Source of the DNA: Methanobacterium sp.
Lineage (GTDB): Archaea > Methanobacteriota > Methanobacteria > Methanobacteriales > Methanobacteriaceae
DNA length: 64,000 bases
Assembly (NCBI RefSeq): GCF_038562635.1
Contig: NZ_JBCFBO010000001.1
Location: 1,342,643 to 1,406,642, forward strand
Direction of reading: 5' to 3'
Positions 1 through 9,597 of the stretch are shown here, piece by piece; position 1 is the stretch's first letter, and every line of letters starts with the position of its first letter. The position numbers and the translations under genes are program-made. A model generated the notes under the pieces. That model saw only the letters and a list, made by a program, of their open reading frames with translations. It searched no databases and was not told where the DNA came from.

Positions 1-407
1 AAAAGAACATTGACCCTTTTGGTTACATCATGGAAATCTTTTCTGAATTTTTCAAGTCGTGCTCTTGATTCACTTAATTTTTTCTGTGATTGCCCATTTA
101 ATCCTTCTTTTGCTGCATACAGCGATTCAGAGTTGATAACTACAATCTCCTGCATGTTAATCAAGATATTTAAAACCTTTTGTTTTAGTGAACTGCACCG
201 GGATGGAGAATTTAACTTTTCAAATTCATAAAATATAACTTCTATTTCTTTTCTAATAATATCAAGCTTCTTAGAAGCTTCTGAGTTGCTAATCTTCCCT
301 TGAGATTCATTATCTATTATTTCTTTAAGTAAAAGCAATAATCCTCCAGTTTCATCCATACATTTTGCACTCTTCTTTAAAAATTGCCTTTTAGTCAATT
401 CCATCAT
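1..407 (-). CDS. Unknown helical protein, 3' part cut by the window edge
   Basis: An open frame runs leftwards off the window from an ATG at 407. A GAGGT Shine-Dalgarno motif lies about 6 nt upstream; a second ATG follows directly at 404. About 135 codons are visible. The product begins MMELTKRQFLKKSAKCMDE and continues as charged, helix-prone sequence with no membrane segment and no motif I recognise. The late part (SESRARLEKFRKDFHD) looks like coiled coil. Base composition resembles the neighbours. Because the C-terminus is missing, I assign no function. Confidence 0.7.
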   Translation of the reverse strand, partial: MMELTKRQFLKKSAKCMDETGGLLLLLKEIIDNESQGKISNSEASKKLDIIRKEIEVIFYEFEKLNSPSRCSSLKQKVLNILINMQEIVVINSESLYAAKEGLNGQSQKKLSESRARLEKFRKDFHDVTKRVNVL

Positions 408-503
408 AGATATACCTCATGAAAAATTTAGGTATTAATACTATGTTTTTTAAGATAGAAAAAAATTTACAATTTTACTAAAATCAGTGAAAATATATAC
501 ATG

Positions 504-1130
504 TCAAATATGGCTTACTGCCTCATCAAACAGAATCATAGACTTTTCTAAAAGCAAATTAAGAGCATAATCACACTTATGATATAGATCAAGGACATAA
601 TAATGCCTATCATCATTTCCCATTAAAATGAGAGGATAACTTCTGCAAACATGAGGCCTGCTGTCATATATTTTACATCTTTTTGCACCATGGAATTTAC
701 AGGGGAGATCTTCTTTAAACCGAAAATGCCCAGGATATTCATCATTATCTACTATTTCGTATTTTAAATCAGGATTAAACCGTAATAATATTCCCAATTC
801 ATCTTTATGTATAAATATAGGTGATGACTCCTTGCAGCAAGTCCCGCAGTGGCTGCACCACTCAGGATGAGCTGCTGCAATTTCAAAATCAGAAGGGCCG
901 CCGAAAATCTCTAAACTTATCATACCTGCAAATTCAATTATTTCTTTAAGATCCTCTTTTTTAATCCCGCTGTATTTTTTAATTGATCTCTTTTTTCTAA
1001 GCCTTTTTAATGCCGATTTTTCAAGCATCTTCTTCTTTAATTCAATATTTTCGCCATAACCCTCTTTTTCTAAAACTTTTTCCTGAATCTTTTCAAACAA
1101 GTCCCTATCTATCAATGTATCCCTTAACAT
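504..1130 (-). CDS. YkgJ-family (UPF0153) cysteine-cluster protein
   Basis: About 208 aa. The C-terminal half carries the YkgJ-type pattern: CSHCGTCC (Cys 92, 95, 98, 99), then Cys 144, Cys 152 and a RPHVCRSYP element with Cys 162. This family is thought to bind zinc or an Fe-S cluster; its biochemical role is not settled. The first ~80 residues are basic and helical. I chose the ATG at 1130 because GGTGAG lies 4-5 nt upstream. The frame stays open to a TTG at 1196, giving 22 more residues, but that start has no good ribosome site. It appears to be a single gene between two leftward neighbours. Confidence 0.8.
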   Translation of the reverse strand: MLRDTLIDRDLFEKIQEKVLEKEGYGENIELKKKMLEKSALKRLRKKRSIKKYSGIKKEDLKEIIEFAGMISLEIFGGPSDFEIAAAHPEWCSHCGTCCKESSPIFIHKDELGILLRFNPDLKYEIVDNDEYPGHFRFKEDLPCKFHGAKRCKIYDSRPHVCRSYPLILMGNDDRHYYVLDLYHKCDYALNLLLEKSMILFDEAVSHI

Positions 1131-1397
1131 ATAACTCACCATTAATTCATGATTATGCGAAAACAATGAACAATTCACTGAATTTAATGGTTCCAAGTCT
1201 CTTCAAATTTTCCGAATTATTTTACTTCAAGACGCTGCAAGAGTTCCAATATAGTTAGCACCGAATACTGAATTCAAATATCATAATTCAATTTATCTTT
1301 AATAATATCATAATTTACTATTTAACCAAAAATAGAAATTATTATTAATATACAAAACGCAATTTTTAATTTTACGCCAACCAATAAATATTGTGTT

Positions 1398-4361
1398 TTA
1401 TTTAGAGTAAGGAATGGTAAAATAAAAAACAGAACCTTTACCTAACTCGGATTCAACCCAAATACGTCCCCCATGACGTTCTATGATCCTTTTAACTATG
1501 GATAAACCAATTCCTGTTCCGTGATATTCATCCATAGTATGCAACCTCTGGAATATTACAAAAATACGTTCCATATACTGTTTTTCTATCCCAATACCAT
1601 TATCTAAAACTGAAAAAACATGTTCTCGAGTTTTATCGTCTTTTTTAGCAGAAATATGAATTTCCGGAGGCATCATTTCTTTTTTAAATTTAATAGCATT
1701 ACTTATGAGGTTTTGAAATATCCTTTGGAGCTGCCCTGCATCACACATTACAAAAGGTAGTGAATTATAAGTAACTTTTGCATTATTTTCTTTAATTGAA
1801 AATTGAAGATTATCAATAGCTTGATTCAATATAAATTCACTGTTTACCCGCTTAAATTCATTTTCTTTTGTTGAAATACGTGAATATTCAAGTAAACCTT
1901 TAATCTGTTCTTTCATTCTAAGTGCAGCTTCAACTATATAATCCATGAATTCATCCGCGTCAGAGTCAAACTTGCCCTTATAACGACGTTCTAAAAGCTG
2001 AGTAAAACTTGCAATAGTCCTGAGAGGTTCCTGTAAATCATGAGACGCTACATAAGCAAATCGCTGTAACTCTTCATTAGATCGTTTTAAATCACCAATT
2101 GTCTCTTCAAGCCTGTTTTTGTATTTTTTTAATTTATTTTTTGATCTAAAGCCCGTTAAAGCTTCTATAATTGCAACTGACAAAGATTCGATAATTTCAA
2201 TGTCTTCTAAACTATAGTTTCCTTTTTTATTAGCTAAAACTATTAATCCAATTACTTTATCGCCCTGTTTAAGTGGAACACATAAAAAAGAATTTACCAG
2301 AGGGTGCCCTTCAGGCAATCTATTTTTATCATAATTTAAATCATTTATAATTAGCGGCTCTTCTTCTTTTATGGCCATTTTTAAATAACTGTTGATTTTC
2401 ATACTTGTAATGGATTTATGAATTTTAGACCGATGAGTTTCATATAATTTTCCTGCAGAAGAGCTCATAATTATATTACCTAACCGCCCATCATCATTAA
2501 TTTCGGCTATAAAACCCATTTCACTACCAATTAACTGTTCTGCTACCCTGATCCCCACATCTGCAACTTCTTCTTCAGTTTCACTGGTTAAAGACTCTCG
2601 AAATATTTTATTAATTCCATTTAATACAGAATACTGCAGTTTAATTTGATTTTCTGCCTTTTTTCTTTCACTGATATCACGTGAACCAAAAACAGCGCCT
2701 TTGACTCGATGTTTTTCATCAAAAAATATATTACCTACTATCTCTAGCCAAATATAATGCCCATCAGCATGTCTAAACCGAACTTCCATCCTTTTAGGTC
2801 TCATTTCCATAAAACTAATTTCAACAGTACTTTTAACCTCATCTAAATCATCAAAATGAACATAGTCAAATATTGATGTTCCAATGAGTTCTTCTGGCCC
2901 ATAACCAAGTAACATCTTACCAGAAGGACTGACATACTGAATAATTCCATACATATCAGTTTGACTCACCATATCTACCATATTATCCGTAACCATGCGC
3001 AAATGCTTTTCACTGTCATTTAAAGCTTTTTCGGACTCCTTACGTTCAGTGATATCTCGATTAAAGCTGCCAATTATTACCCCTTTTTCGGTTTTTATGG
3101 GAAAAGTTATAGTCTGTAGAAATCTGTGTTCACCCTCATCTCTCTGAATTTCATTATCTTCCGGTTGATTTACCTGCGGAATGTTTTTACTGTTCAACAA
3201 TTGATTTATTTTTGATTTAAGCCCACCATATATTTCAGAAGTTTGTTTTTCTTCTGGAATAATCATATACTGCACATCCCAAATGAAATTGCCCATTATA
3301 TTTTCCCTTTTAAGTCCGGTTATCTGATTAAAAGCATTATTACATTCGATAATAGTCCCATGCTCGTCTGTTATGATTATTCCATCAGAAAGTTGTTTGA
3401 TGGTTTCACGAAACTTCTCTTCACTTTCTTTTAAGGCTTTCGCATTTTGCGATGCTACAAATGCTTTATGTTTAATGGCATTATAAGCTTCTTCAAGTTC
3501 TGTGGTTCGTTCTTTAACCTGTTTTTCCAGATTGTTACGTGCTTTTTCCAGTTCACTTGCAATCTTTGATTGAGATACCCCAAATTCTTTGATTGCTTTT
3601 TCCATTTTTTTACGTTTGGTAATATCTGTATTAATTTCCATGTAGCCCGTTGGTTCATCATTTTCATTTTTTTGTAACTCCCACCGGCTTAAAACAATTA
3701 TTTTTTCACCATCACGCCTTGTATGAGTCACTTCACCTTCCCAATGTCCATTTTGGAAAAGTTTACGGAATATTTCCTTTAAGGACTCTGAAAAATCAGC
3801 TTTAAGCAGATTATGAGATACTTTACCGTAAGCTTCTTTCCTCATCCACCCGTATCTTTCTTCTGCACCATGATTCCAAAATATGATCCTGTCTCCCATG
3901 TCACGGACTATAATTGCATCACGAGTAAGATCAAGTAAATCAGCCTGTTTCTGTAATTTTTCTTCCATTTTTTCTTTTTCAGTTATATCCGTGCTGATTG
4001 TAACAAGTGTATTACTGTCAGACAAATAGGTAGAAACTGAATAATATTTATTTAACGGTTTAAAATAAGTCTTAAATTTTCCACTTTTACCAGATCTTGC
4101 AATTTTACTGGTCATTTTAGAGTGTAAAAATAGGGCATCATTATCACATAATTCAGTTATTGTTTTCCCAACTGCATTTTCATAGGATATAAATTCATTG
4201 ATTACTGACGCATTGTTTATATATCTAATACGTAAATTCACAACTTCATTAAGTGCATCGCGTATTAATTCATAAACGATAACTCCATCCTGTAAATTAT
4301 CAAAAATCTGAAAATTCACATTGGATTGAATATCCCCTGGATTATTATTAGTATCTATCAT
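1398..4361 (-). CDS. Multi-PAS/GAF sensor histidine kinase, 987 aa
   Basis: A cytosolic sensor kinase with no membrane segment. Order: PAS-like (~15-125), PAS (~140-250), coiled coil with KARNNLEKQVKERTTELEEA (~255-310), PAS (~320-440), PAS (~450-570), GAF (~590-740), coiled coil, a histidine phosphotransfer helix with the phospho-His in SHDLQEPLRTIASF, and a HATPase_c domain with N box (NLISNAIKF), G1 (DNGIGIEKQ), F box (FQRLH) and G2 (GTGIGLSIVKRI). Each PAS is followed by a PAC-type DITERK tail. ATG at 4361 is preceded by GAGGAT. Its catalytic core closely resembles the kinases at 39022-40656 and 48063-50069. No response regulator is adjacent. The signal sensed is unknown. Confidence 0.93.
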   Translation of the reverse strand: MIDTNNNPGDIQSNVNFQIFDNLQDGVIVYELIRDALNEVVNLRIRYINNASVINEFISYENAVGKTITELCDNDALFLHSKMTSKIARSGKSGKFKTYFKPLNKYYSVSTYLSDSNTLVTISTDITEKEKMEEKLQKQADLLDLTRDAIIVRDMGDRIIFWNHGAEERYGWMRKEAYGKVSHNLLKADFSESLKEIFRKLFQNGHWEGEVTHTRRDGEKIIVLSRWELQKNENDEPTGYMEINTDITKRKKMEKAIKEFGVSQSKIASELEKARNNLEKQVKERTTELEEAYNAIKHKAFVASQNAKALKESEEKFRETIKQLSDGIIITDEHGTIIECNNAFNQITGLKRENIMGNFIWDVQYMIIPEEKQTSEIYGGLKSKINQLLNSKNIPQVNQPEDNEIQRDEGEHRFLQTITFPIKTEKGVIIGSFNRDITERKESEKALNDSEKHLRMVTDNMVDMVSQTDMYGIIQYVSPSGKMLLGYGPEELIGTSIFDYVHFDDLDEVKSTVEISFMEMRPKRMEVRFRHADGHYIWLEIVGNIFFDEKHRVKGAVFGSRDISERKKAENQIKLQYSVLNGINKIFRESLTSETEEEVADVGIRVAEQLIGSEMGFIAEINDDGRLGNIIMSSSAGKLYETHRSKIHKSITSMKINSYLKMAIKEEEPLIINDLNYDKNRLPEGHPLVNSFLCVPLKQGDKVIGLIVLANKKGNYSLEDIEIIESLSVAIIEALTGFRSKNKLKKYKNRLEETIGDLKRSNEELQRFAYVASHDLQEPLRTIASFTQLLERRYKGKFDSDADEFMDYIVEAALRMKEQIKGLLEYSRISTKENEFKRVNSEFILNQAIDNLQFSIKENNAKVTYNSLPFVMCDAGQLQRIFQNLISNAIKFKKEMMPPEIHISAKKDDKTREHVFSVLDNGIGIEKQYMERIFVIFQRLHTMDEYHGTGIGLSIVKRIIERHGGRIWVESELGKGSVFYFTIPYSK

Positions 4362-4926
4362 TTATATCCTCATGGGAAAATATATAATAATCAATGCTAT
4401 TTTTTAACTATTATTATTATGTTTTATTATTAAAATATAACTGACAGTACCTGTAAATTCATATGAATTCTTTATTTCATATTATGTTATCATAATTTAC
4501 TATTATTTTTATACTTTGTCCCAAATTAGTGTGAATAATTTTATTTTTTTTTATTAGAGTTAGTTCCAATAACCCAGTACTAATAAATCTTGATATTAAT
4601 CAATAAAATGTTATTATACTTACTAATGTATTTCCGATTTATGTAAATAATCAAAATTATTGGAATGTATAATGTAAAACATTAAATTAAAAATAGACTC
4701 TAAAAATATTCAAATAGGTAAAAAGATTTGATATATTTTCGTGGTTTTCAAATATTCCATAAATAAAGATTCTTTATTTTTTAACTGCCATCCAGTACTG
4801 AAAATCCATTTATAGTAGAAAATATTATATTTTTTAACCGCACAAGTTAAGATTCTAATTAACTTTATAAAATTAAATCCGCAAGATGTGGATGCTAACT
4901 TAATAAAAGCTTGAGTTGAACATGGT
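4362..4926. other. Long intergenic region, no gene seen
   Basis: About 565 bases of very AT-rich sequence between two divergent genes. The frames here are short and lack ribosome sites and recognisable protein. It must hold the promoters of the leftward kinase and the rightward phosphoesterase, but I cannot pick unambiguous TATA boxes in so AT-rich a background. Confidence 0.5.
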
Positions 4927-5736
4927 ATGCTTAAAAAAATTGGTTTAGCTATTATAATTATCATAACTTCGTTCATGGTTTATAGTTTAATTGAACCTTA
5001 CTGGATTCAAATTGAAGAGGTCACGATAGAATCAAATCAAATTCCTGCCCAGTTTGATGGTAAGAAAATTATTTTTATATCGGATGTCCACATGGGATCA
5101 TGGCCATTTTTTGACCAAGAAAGAACACAAAATTTGGTCAATGAGGTAAATGGATTGCATCCAGACATGGTTTTACTTGGAGGAGATTATGTAAGCGACG
5201 AACCTCCTTATGTCAATTCTTCATTTACAGAACTTTCCAAATTAAAAGCACCTTTAGGTGTTTACTGCGTTTTAGGAAACAATGATCCTCGGAATGAATC
5301 TCTTGAAGCTATTAAAAACACCAATATCACATATATTGGTAATACAGGCCTCTGGATTGAATATCATGGAGCAAAGATTAGAATTGGTGGTGTGGGTGAC
5401 ATACAGACTGATACCCAGGATCAAGACTCTGCAGTAGGTAATGCAAATAAAAACGATTTTATGATACTTTTATCTCACAATCCTGACTTTTTCCCGCTGG
5501 CTGATAAATCAAAAGTAGATCTCATGCTTTCAGGGCACACTCATGGAGGGCAAATAACCTTTTTCGGGCTTTGGACTCCAGTTACACATTCCCAATATGG
5601 AAACAAGTATAGAACTGGAGTAATAAAAGAAAATAACTCTACACTGGTTGTAAGTAATGGTATTGGCACAATTACATTGCCTATGAGGTTCTTTGCACGC
5701 CCTCAGATTGTAGTAATAGATTTAAAAAGAACTTAA
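4927..5736 (+). CDS. Membrane-anchored calcineurin-like metallophosphoesterase
   Basis: 269 aa. Residues ~5-22 form a hydrophobic anchor (IGLAIIIIITSFMVYSLI), so the catalytic domain probably lies outside the membrane. Metal-binding motifs appear in order: SDVHMG, GGDYV, GNND (the position that is often GNHD/E), LLSHNPD and SGHTHGGQ. This is the YaeI/YkuE type of phosphoesterase; family members are reported to act on phosphodiesters such as lipid headgroups, but the substrate here is unknown. The ribosome site upstream of ATG 4927 is weak. It stands alone, with the next gene convergent. Confidence 0.88.
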   Translation: MLKKIGLAIIIIITSFMVYSLIEPYWIQIEEVTIESNQIPAQFDGKKIIFISDVHMGSWPFFDQERTQNLVNEVNGLHPDMVLLGGDYVSDEPPYVNSSFTELSKLKAPLGVYCVLGNNDPRNESLEAIKNTNITYIGNTGLWIEYHGAKIRIGGVGDIQTDTQDQDSAVGNANKNDFMILLSHNPDFFPLADKSKVDLMLSGHTHGGQITFFGLWTPVTHSQYGNKYRTGVIKENNSTLVVSNGIGTITLPMRFFARPQIVVIDLKRT

Positions 5737-5807
5737 TGTTAAGCATGTATTAATCAAATTTAAACTCAAAAAATAAGAAAATATTGATAGAATCTCCTAT
5801 CAACTAT

Positions 5808-6677
5808 TTATTGCTGTCCAAATATTAAACTTTTCAAATAGTCAAATGCAGATTGTAGATAACTCATTATTTGACCTAATATTCCACCAGATTGAGACAG
5901 CTGCCCTGTAACATTTTGTAGTTGTGATTTAAATCCTGCCAGTTCTCCCTGTACCTGTTGTGAATTCGATATTGTATTTGCAATTTCCTGTGCCTGTGAA
6001 TCACTGATATTGATATTCAGGTTATTTGCAGTGTTAATTACAATTACTTTAATCTGACTTGCATTTTGTAAATTTTGATTTTGAACTTCATTCTGGACTT
6101 GTTCAAAAAGATTAGCTATTGTATCAGGACTTTGACCGGTCTGGTTTGCTATCTGAGTTTCTGTGTATAATGTATCTGTTGCAGCTTGTTTAGCACTGTC
6201 AGGGATTTGAGCACCTACTGCAAGTTCGTAAGATTTTAATACACCTGCTAAAGCAGATTCTCCAGAGGATACAACAGGAGAAGTAACTACTACATATCCA
6301 TTATTAATTCCTAAAGATTTTAGTGCATTTGCATACATCTTAGGGGTAACAACATTTATTTTACTGCTGTCCACTGTGACATTAATTCCATTGCTATAAC
6401 TCAAATCCACCATAGCACATGAGTATATCTGACTTGAAGAGTAAGTCCTTCCAGTTATATTTTGAGAAATTTCGTTAACTTCAGATGCTGTAATAAGCTT
6501 GGTAGTAGCTGTGCTTAAATTTTTATCAGTATGAGACTGGAAATAGTCCATTACAGAATTTTTATATTGAGAATTTGAATTTGTAGCTACGCCTATGGTT
6601 ACTGCAAATCCTGAAGCACCATATATTGGGCCTATAGTCATTAATACCAGCAGAATCACTGCTATATACTTTTTCAT
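5808..6677 (-). CDS. Secreted DUF1002-family protein
   Basis: 289 aa with a clear signal peptide (MKKYIAVILLVLMTIGPIYGASG), so it is exported. The body matches the DUF1002 (YpuA-like) pattern as I remember it, including VVVTSPVVSSGESALAGVLKS and long helices rich in Gln, Asn and Ser. No catalytic motif is visible. The C-terminal 60 residues are a Gln-rich coiled segment. ATG at 6677 has a strong GAGGTGG ribosome site. A cluster of small hairpins (6700-6953) begins about 20 nt upstream, where the promoter and leader should be. Function of the family is unknown. Confidence 0.82.
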   Translation of the reverse strand: MKKYIAVILLVLMTIGPIYGASGFAVTIGVATNSNSQYKNSVMDYFQSHTDKNLSTATTKLITASEVNEISQNITGRTYSSSQIYSCAMVDLSYSNGINVTVDSSKINVVTPKMYANALKSLGINNGYVVVTSPVVSSGESALAGVLKSYELAVGAQIPDSAKQAATDTLYTETQIANQTGQSPDTIANLFEQVQNEVQNQNLQNASQIKVIVINTANNLNINISDSQAQEIANTISNSQQVQGELAGFKSQLQNVTGQLSQSGGILGQIMSYLQSAFDYLKSLIFGQQ

Positions 6678-6699
6678 TTAACCACCTCAAATTCAACCT

Positions 6700-6953
6700 T
6701 TAAAAATCTCTGATTTTTAATGCCAGAAAAATCTTCAATTTTTCGACGGCTTTTTTCAGAGAAAAAAGGATTGATCAAAAAATCCTACAGAACTTTCGTT
6801 CTGTGGCCCAGAAAATTCTATGAATTTTCGACGGCCTCGCTCAAAAATAAAAACTTTCGAAAATCTATGATTTTCGATGTTTGTGAAGCTTTGCTTCACA
6901 ACCGTAAAAACCTTCGGTTTTTACATGCCCCAAAATTCTTTGAATTTTGAGGG
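6700..6953. repeat. Array of nine to ten short hairpins
   Basis: Consecutive perfect inverted repeats, most with 3-5 nt loops: 6700-6708/6712-6720, 6726-6732/6738-6744, 6750-6757/6761-6768, 6767-6772/6781-6786 (8-nt loop), 6787-6793/6798-6804, 6111-type unit at 6811-6818/6822-6829, 6858-6865/6869-6876, 6881-6889/6893-6901, 6904-6912/6916-6924 and 6931-6938/6942-6949. GC-richer connectors such as CGACGGC (6744-6750 and 6829-6835) separate some of them. The arms differ in sequence, so this is not a tandem repeat of one unit. A 76-aa open frame across it is built entirely of the palindromes and is not credible as a gene. Confidence 0.85.
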
Positions 6954-7153
6954 ATTTTTTCGCTGCGGAAATCATGATGTAGTTGTTTACCAAATTTTTC
7001 TAATTATAATTCAATGACCTTTAGCACATCCCATGATATAAACTTTTACCAAAAAAAAGAAGTATTGGTTGTTAAATTCAGAAAAAAACCATTCATATCC
7101 ATAACTCAATTACAATATCATGTTAACTAATTCCGTTAAAATTTCTATAATAT

Positions 7154-8068
7154 TTATTTTAAAAGCACGACTCTGCTTTCATATGCTTTATCTTTAATCT
7201 CCAAACCACACTTCTCTGCTACAGAACCTGCAAAATCGTAAATTTCCTGGTTTGAAGGCATATTTTCAAAAGTCAGCCTTTTTCTGGAGTATCCTACAAA
7301 CATATATGCTTTAATTTCAACGAAATCAGGATTAGTCCTTTTAATTATGTCTGCATATTCGTCCACATTTTGCATATTGTATCCTTTTACACATGTCATT
7401 CTCAGAACTTTCCTGCAGTCAAAGCTTGAAAGCAAATCAAGACTTTTATTTAGGTTATCCCATCCATTTTCTACCTGAGGATCGCATAATTTGTTATATA
7501 TCTCTTTATTAGGAGCATCAAGGGACACGTAAAGCTGGGTTGGTTCTTCTTTGAGATTTTCCAATTTTTCAGGTGTCATCCCATTTGTAACCAGGAATGT
7601 GGTGAAATTTCTCCTGTGGAATTCTTCTATCAGGTCATCTATTTTGGGGTACAGCATTGGTTCACCAGCAAGTGAAATCGCTGCATTATTTGGATCCTGA
7701 GATTCCTGAAGTTTTTTGGGGTTTGCTTTTTCATTTCCAAAAAATCCGCAGAGAAGATTCCTCTGGGCATCAATGCAGCCGTCAATAATTTCTCCAGGTT
7801 CATCAAAATCTCCTTTCCATTGTGTTTGCGTAACTGAAAGATCTCTCCAGCAGAATAAACACTTTTGATGGCAGAAAGGAACACTTGGAGATATTTGCAA
7901 GCATCTGTGGCTTTCTATACCATAAAATTTCTGTTTATAACATACTCCCTCATCAAGTATGCTCTTTTTAGTCCAGTGGCATACTTTAGCTGCAGAATGT
8001 TTATTATTTCCTACAAACCGGTATCCCATTTTTTCAAGTTTTTTGAGGTTTTCAGCGTTTAATGACAT
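7154..8068 (-). CDS. taw1: 4-demethylwyosine synthase Taw1 (radical SAM)
   Basis: 304 aa. This enzyme joins pyruvate carbons to N1-methylguanosine-37 of tRNA-Phe to make 4-demethylwyosine, the second step of archaeal wyosine synthesis. Cys 66, 70 and 73 form the radical SAM cluster (CHQKCLFC). Cys 30, 43 and 56 match the second Fe-S cluster, and the 13-13-10-4-3 spacing agrees with what I recall for archaeal TYW1. The segment SLAGEPMLYPKID is the usual radical SAM GE-type motif. ATG at 8068 follows AGGATTAAA. No other wyosine gene is adjacent. Confidence 0.93.
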   Translation of the reverse strand: MSLNAENLKKLEKMGYRFVGNNKHSAAKVCHWTKKSILDEGVCYKQKFYGIESHRCLQISPSVPFCHQKCLFCWRDLSVTQTQWKGDFDEPGEIIDGCIDAQRNLLCGFFGNEKANPKKLQESQDPNNAAISLAGEPMLYPKIDDLIEEFHRRNFTTFLVTNGMTPEKLENLKEEPTQLYVSLDAPNKEIYNKLCDPQVENGWDNLNKSLDLLSSFDCRKVLRMTCVKGYNMQNVDEYADIIKRTNPDFVEIKAYMFVGYSRKRLTFENMPSNQEIYDFAGSVAEKCGLEIKDKAYESRVVLLK

Positions 8069-8696
8069 TTTAATCCTGCTTTAATTAAGTGTTTATTGAT
8101 AATATCTGATTTGATTATTTTACTCATAAATAAACATATTCTAAATCAATTACTGTTCTAGAAGTATATGAAATATTATTCGCGTCTATTTTATATTTGA
8201 GTTATTTTACTCACATATCATTTTGCAATGTATAAATTTTTTCAATATCCAAAATAATTTTCATATTACAACACCGTAAAGTTTTATGATTTTATTCAAA
8301 TTAAAACTGCTTTTTTTGTTAAAATTAAACATAAAAGTAATATAAATTTAGGTTAAATTTCAAATATTTATTATTTTTTGTATTCAAGATATAAGACAGC
8401 TTTATACTGTATAAATCCATTAAGATCGCTTTTTGTTAGAATTAGAGCTAGAATAATATTTATTTACTTAAATAGAGCTTAGAATTAACGTACATCTAAT
8501 TTAATAAATCACCCACCCCAAGGTAACATATTAAACGTTTATGTTTTAAGGGAATGAGGTTTTATGGAAGCCATTCTACCAAAACGAGGAAGTAAGTTTC
8601 CTTCTTTAAGATACCTATTTTAAATTAACTTTAAGCTCGCTTTAAATCTAAAAAACAACGGTATAAAGGCTTTTTTCCGACAAAAAAATCAAAAGA
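8069..8696. other. Long intergenic region with one possible tiny ORF
   Basis: About 630 bases, strongly AT-rich. The only coding candidate is a 19-codon frame at 8564-8623 (+), starting MEAILPKRGS, with a GAGGT motif 4-5 nt before its ATG. It ends about 140 nt before the secreted protein gene, so it could be a leader peptide or chance. The rest shows no gene, repeat or structured element that I can support. Confidence 0.4.
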
Positions 8697-8705
8697 TTTA
8701 TATAT
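8697..8705 (+). promoter_or_regulatory. Probable TATA box of the secreted transglutaminase-like gene
   Basis: TTTATATAT sits after an A-rich BRE-like stretch. An archaeal start site about 25 nt downstream would fall near 8725. This supports ATG 8762 rather than the upstream in-frame TTG at 8714 as the real start. Confidence 0.55.
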
Positions 8706-8761
8706 GCTGTAGGTTGATTTTTGTATTGTCCAAAACGTTCCAAGTAAGTACATCTAGTACT

Positions 8762-9379
8762 ATGGGACACGGAGGCGGTACAATTAAGCGACAAAAATTG
8801 TGCGCATTGCTACTAGTAGTAGGTATGGCAGTGGGCATTTGCCCTTCAATAGCAGGGGCATCAGACCAAAATGCATCGGACAATAATGCACAAATTGGTC
8901 TACAAGAACATACAAACGTTTTAGAAGTAAATGCTGCTTCTACCATAAAAGTTAAAGTTTGGTATAAGCACTGGTATAAATCCCATGGAAAATGGAGATA
9001 TGTATGGAAATATTACTACAAATACAAAACCAGTACAGCTAAAGCAGCATCAAGTTACAGTAGCTCGTCTTATACATCAAGTGGTAAAGCAGATACTTTC
9101 AGCGACCCTAAATTAAACTCCATAATGAAATCAGCCGCAGGATACGGCTACAGAAGTGGAGTAAGCACTGCCACCGGCTTAGTTAAATATAAAGCTGGTG
9201 ATTGTTGGGCATATAGTGCATATTTAGACTCTAAATTCAAAGCTGCAGGATACAAATCAAGGGTAATTCAATACGCGACAAGTTATTCCAGCAGGCACAG
9301 ATCAGTACAGTTATATCAAGGAGGGACATGGAAAACTGTTCCTTACAGGGCATACGGATACAATTATTTAATTGTATAA
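8762..9379 (+). CDS. Secreted transglutaminase-like cysteine protein
   Basis: 205 aa from ATG 8762 (the frame is open back to a TTG at 8714). Residues ~10-33 form a signal peptide (LCALLLVVGMAVGI...AGA). A basic, aromatic linker follows (KVWYKHWYKSHGKWRY) and then a Ser/Thr-rich stretch. The C-terminal domain has a Cys-His pair, Cys 148 in GDCWAYSAYLDSKF and His 179 in SSRHRSVQLY, in the order seen in transglutaminase-fold peptidases, which methanogens use on pseudomurein peptides. The third acidic residue expected after the conserved Trp is not evident (TWKTVPYRAYGY). No ribosome site precedes 8762. Cell-wall hydrolysis is inference. Confidence 0.7.
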   Translation: MGHGGGTIKRQKLCALLLVVGMAVGICPSIAGASDQNASDNNAQIGLQEHTNVLEVNAASTIKVKVWYKHWYKSHGKWRYVWKYYYKYKTSTAKAASSYSSSSYTSSGKADTFSDPKLNSIMKSAAGYGYRSGVSTATGLVKYKAGDCWAYSAYLDSKFKAAGYKSRVIQYATSYSSRHRSVQLYQGGTWKTVPYRAYGYNYLIV

Positions 9380-9430
9380 TCCAGTTCAAACTGTAATTTC
9401 GAATTTACTTCACTTTAAAATCGTATTTTA

Positions 9431-9471
9431 GTCCTTGAAACAGGGAAAATAAAGTTTTAAGGGCTTTTTTT
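9431..9471 (+). terminator. Probable transcription terminator
   Basis: GTCCTT (9431-9436) pairs with AAGGGC (9459-9464), with one G-T wobble. A run of seven T follows directly. It lies about 50 nt after the stop codon of the secreted protein gene. Confidence 0.5.
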
Positions 9472-9597
9472 AATTTTAGTTTTAACATATCCTAATCAAA
9501 TTATTTTTTTTGTATAACTTTATAATTACCAAAATATTTTTATATTCTGGACATAGAAATAACATCAATACTATATTTGCTTTTTTGGAGGCTAATC

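Noticed and set aside
4710..4976. Leftward 88-codon frame overlapping the start of the phosphoesterase gene
   Set aside because: Antisense to the membrane anchor of the real gene; composition is that of AT-rich intergenic DNA.
6720..6950. 76-codon open frame across the hairpin array
   Set aside because: Its sequence is made of the palindromes themselves and gives low-complexity Phe/Lys peptide; there is no ribosome site and no family resemblance.
6700..6953. CRISPR array interpretation of the hairpin cluster
   Set aside because: Arms differ from unit to unit and there are no equal repeats with unique spacers; no cas gene is in the window.
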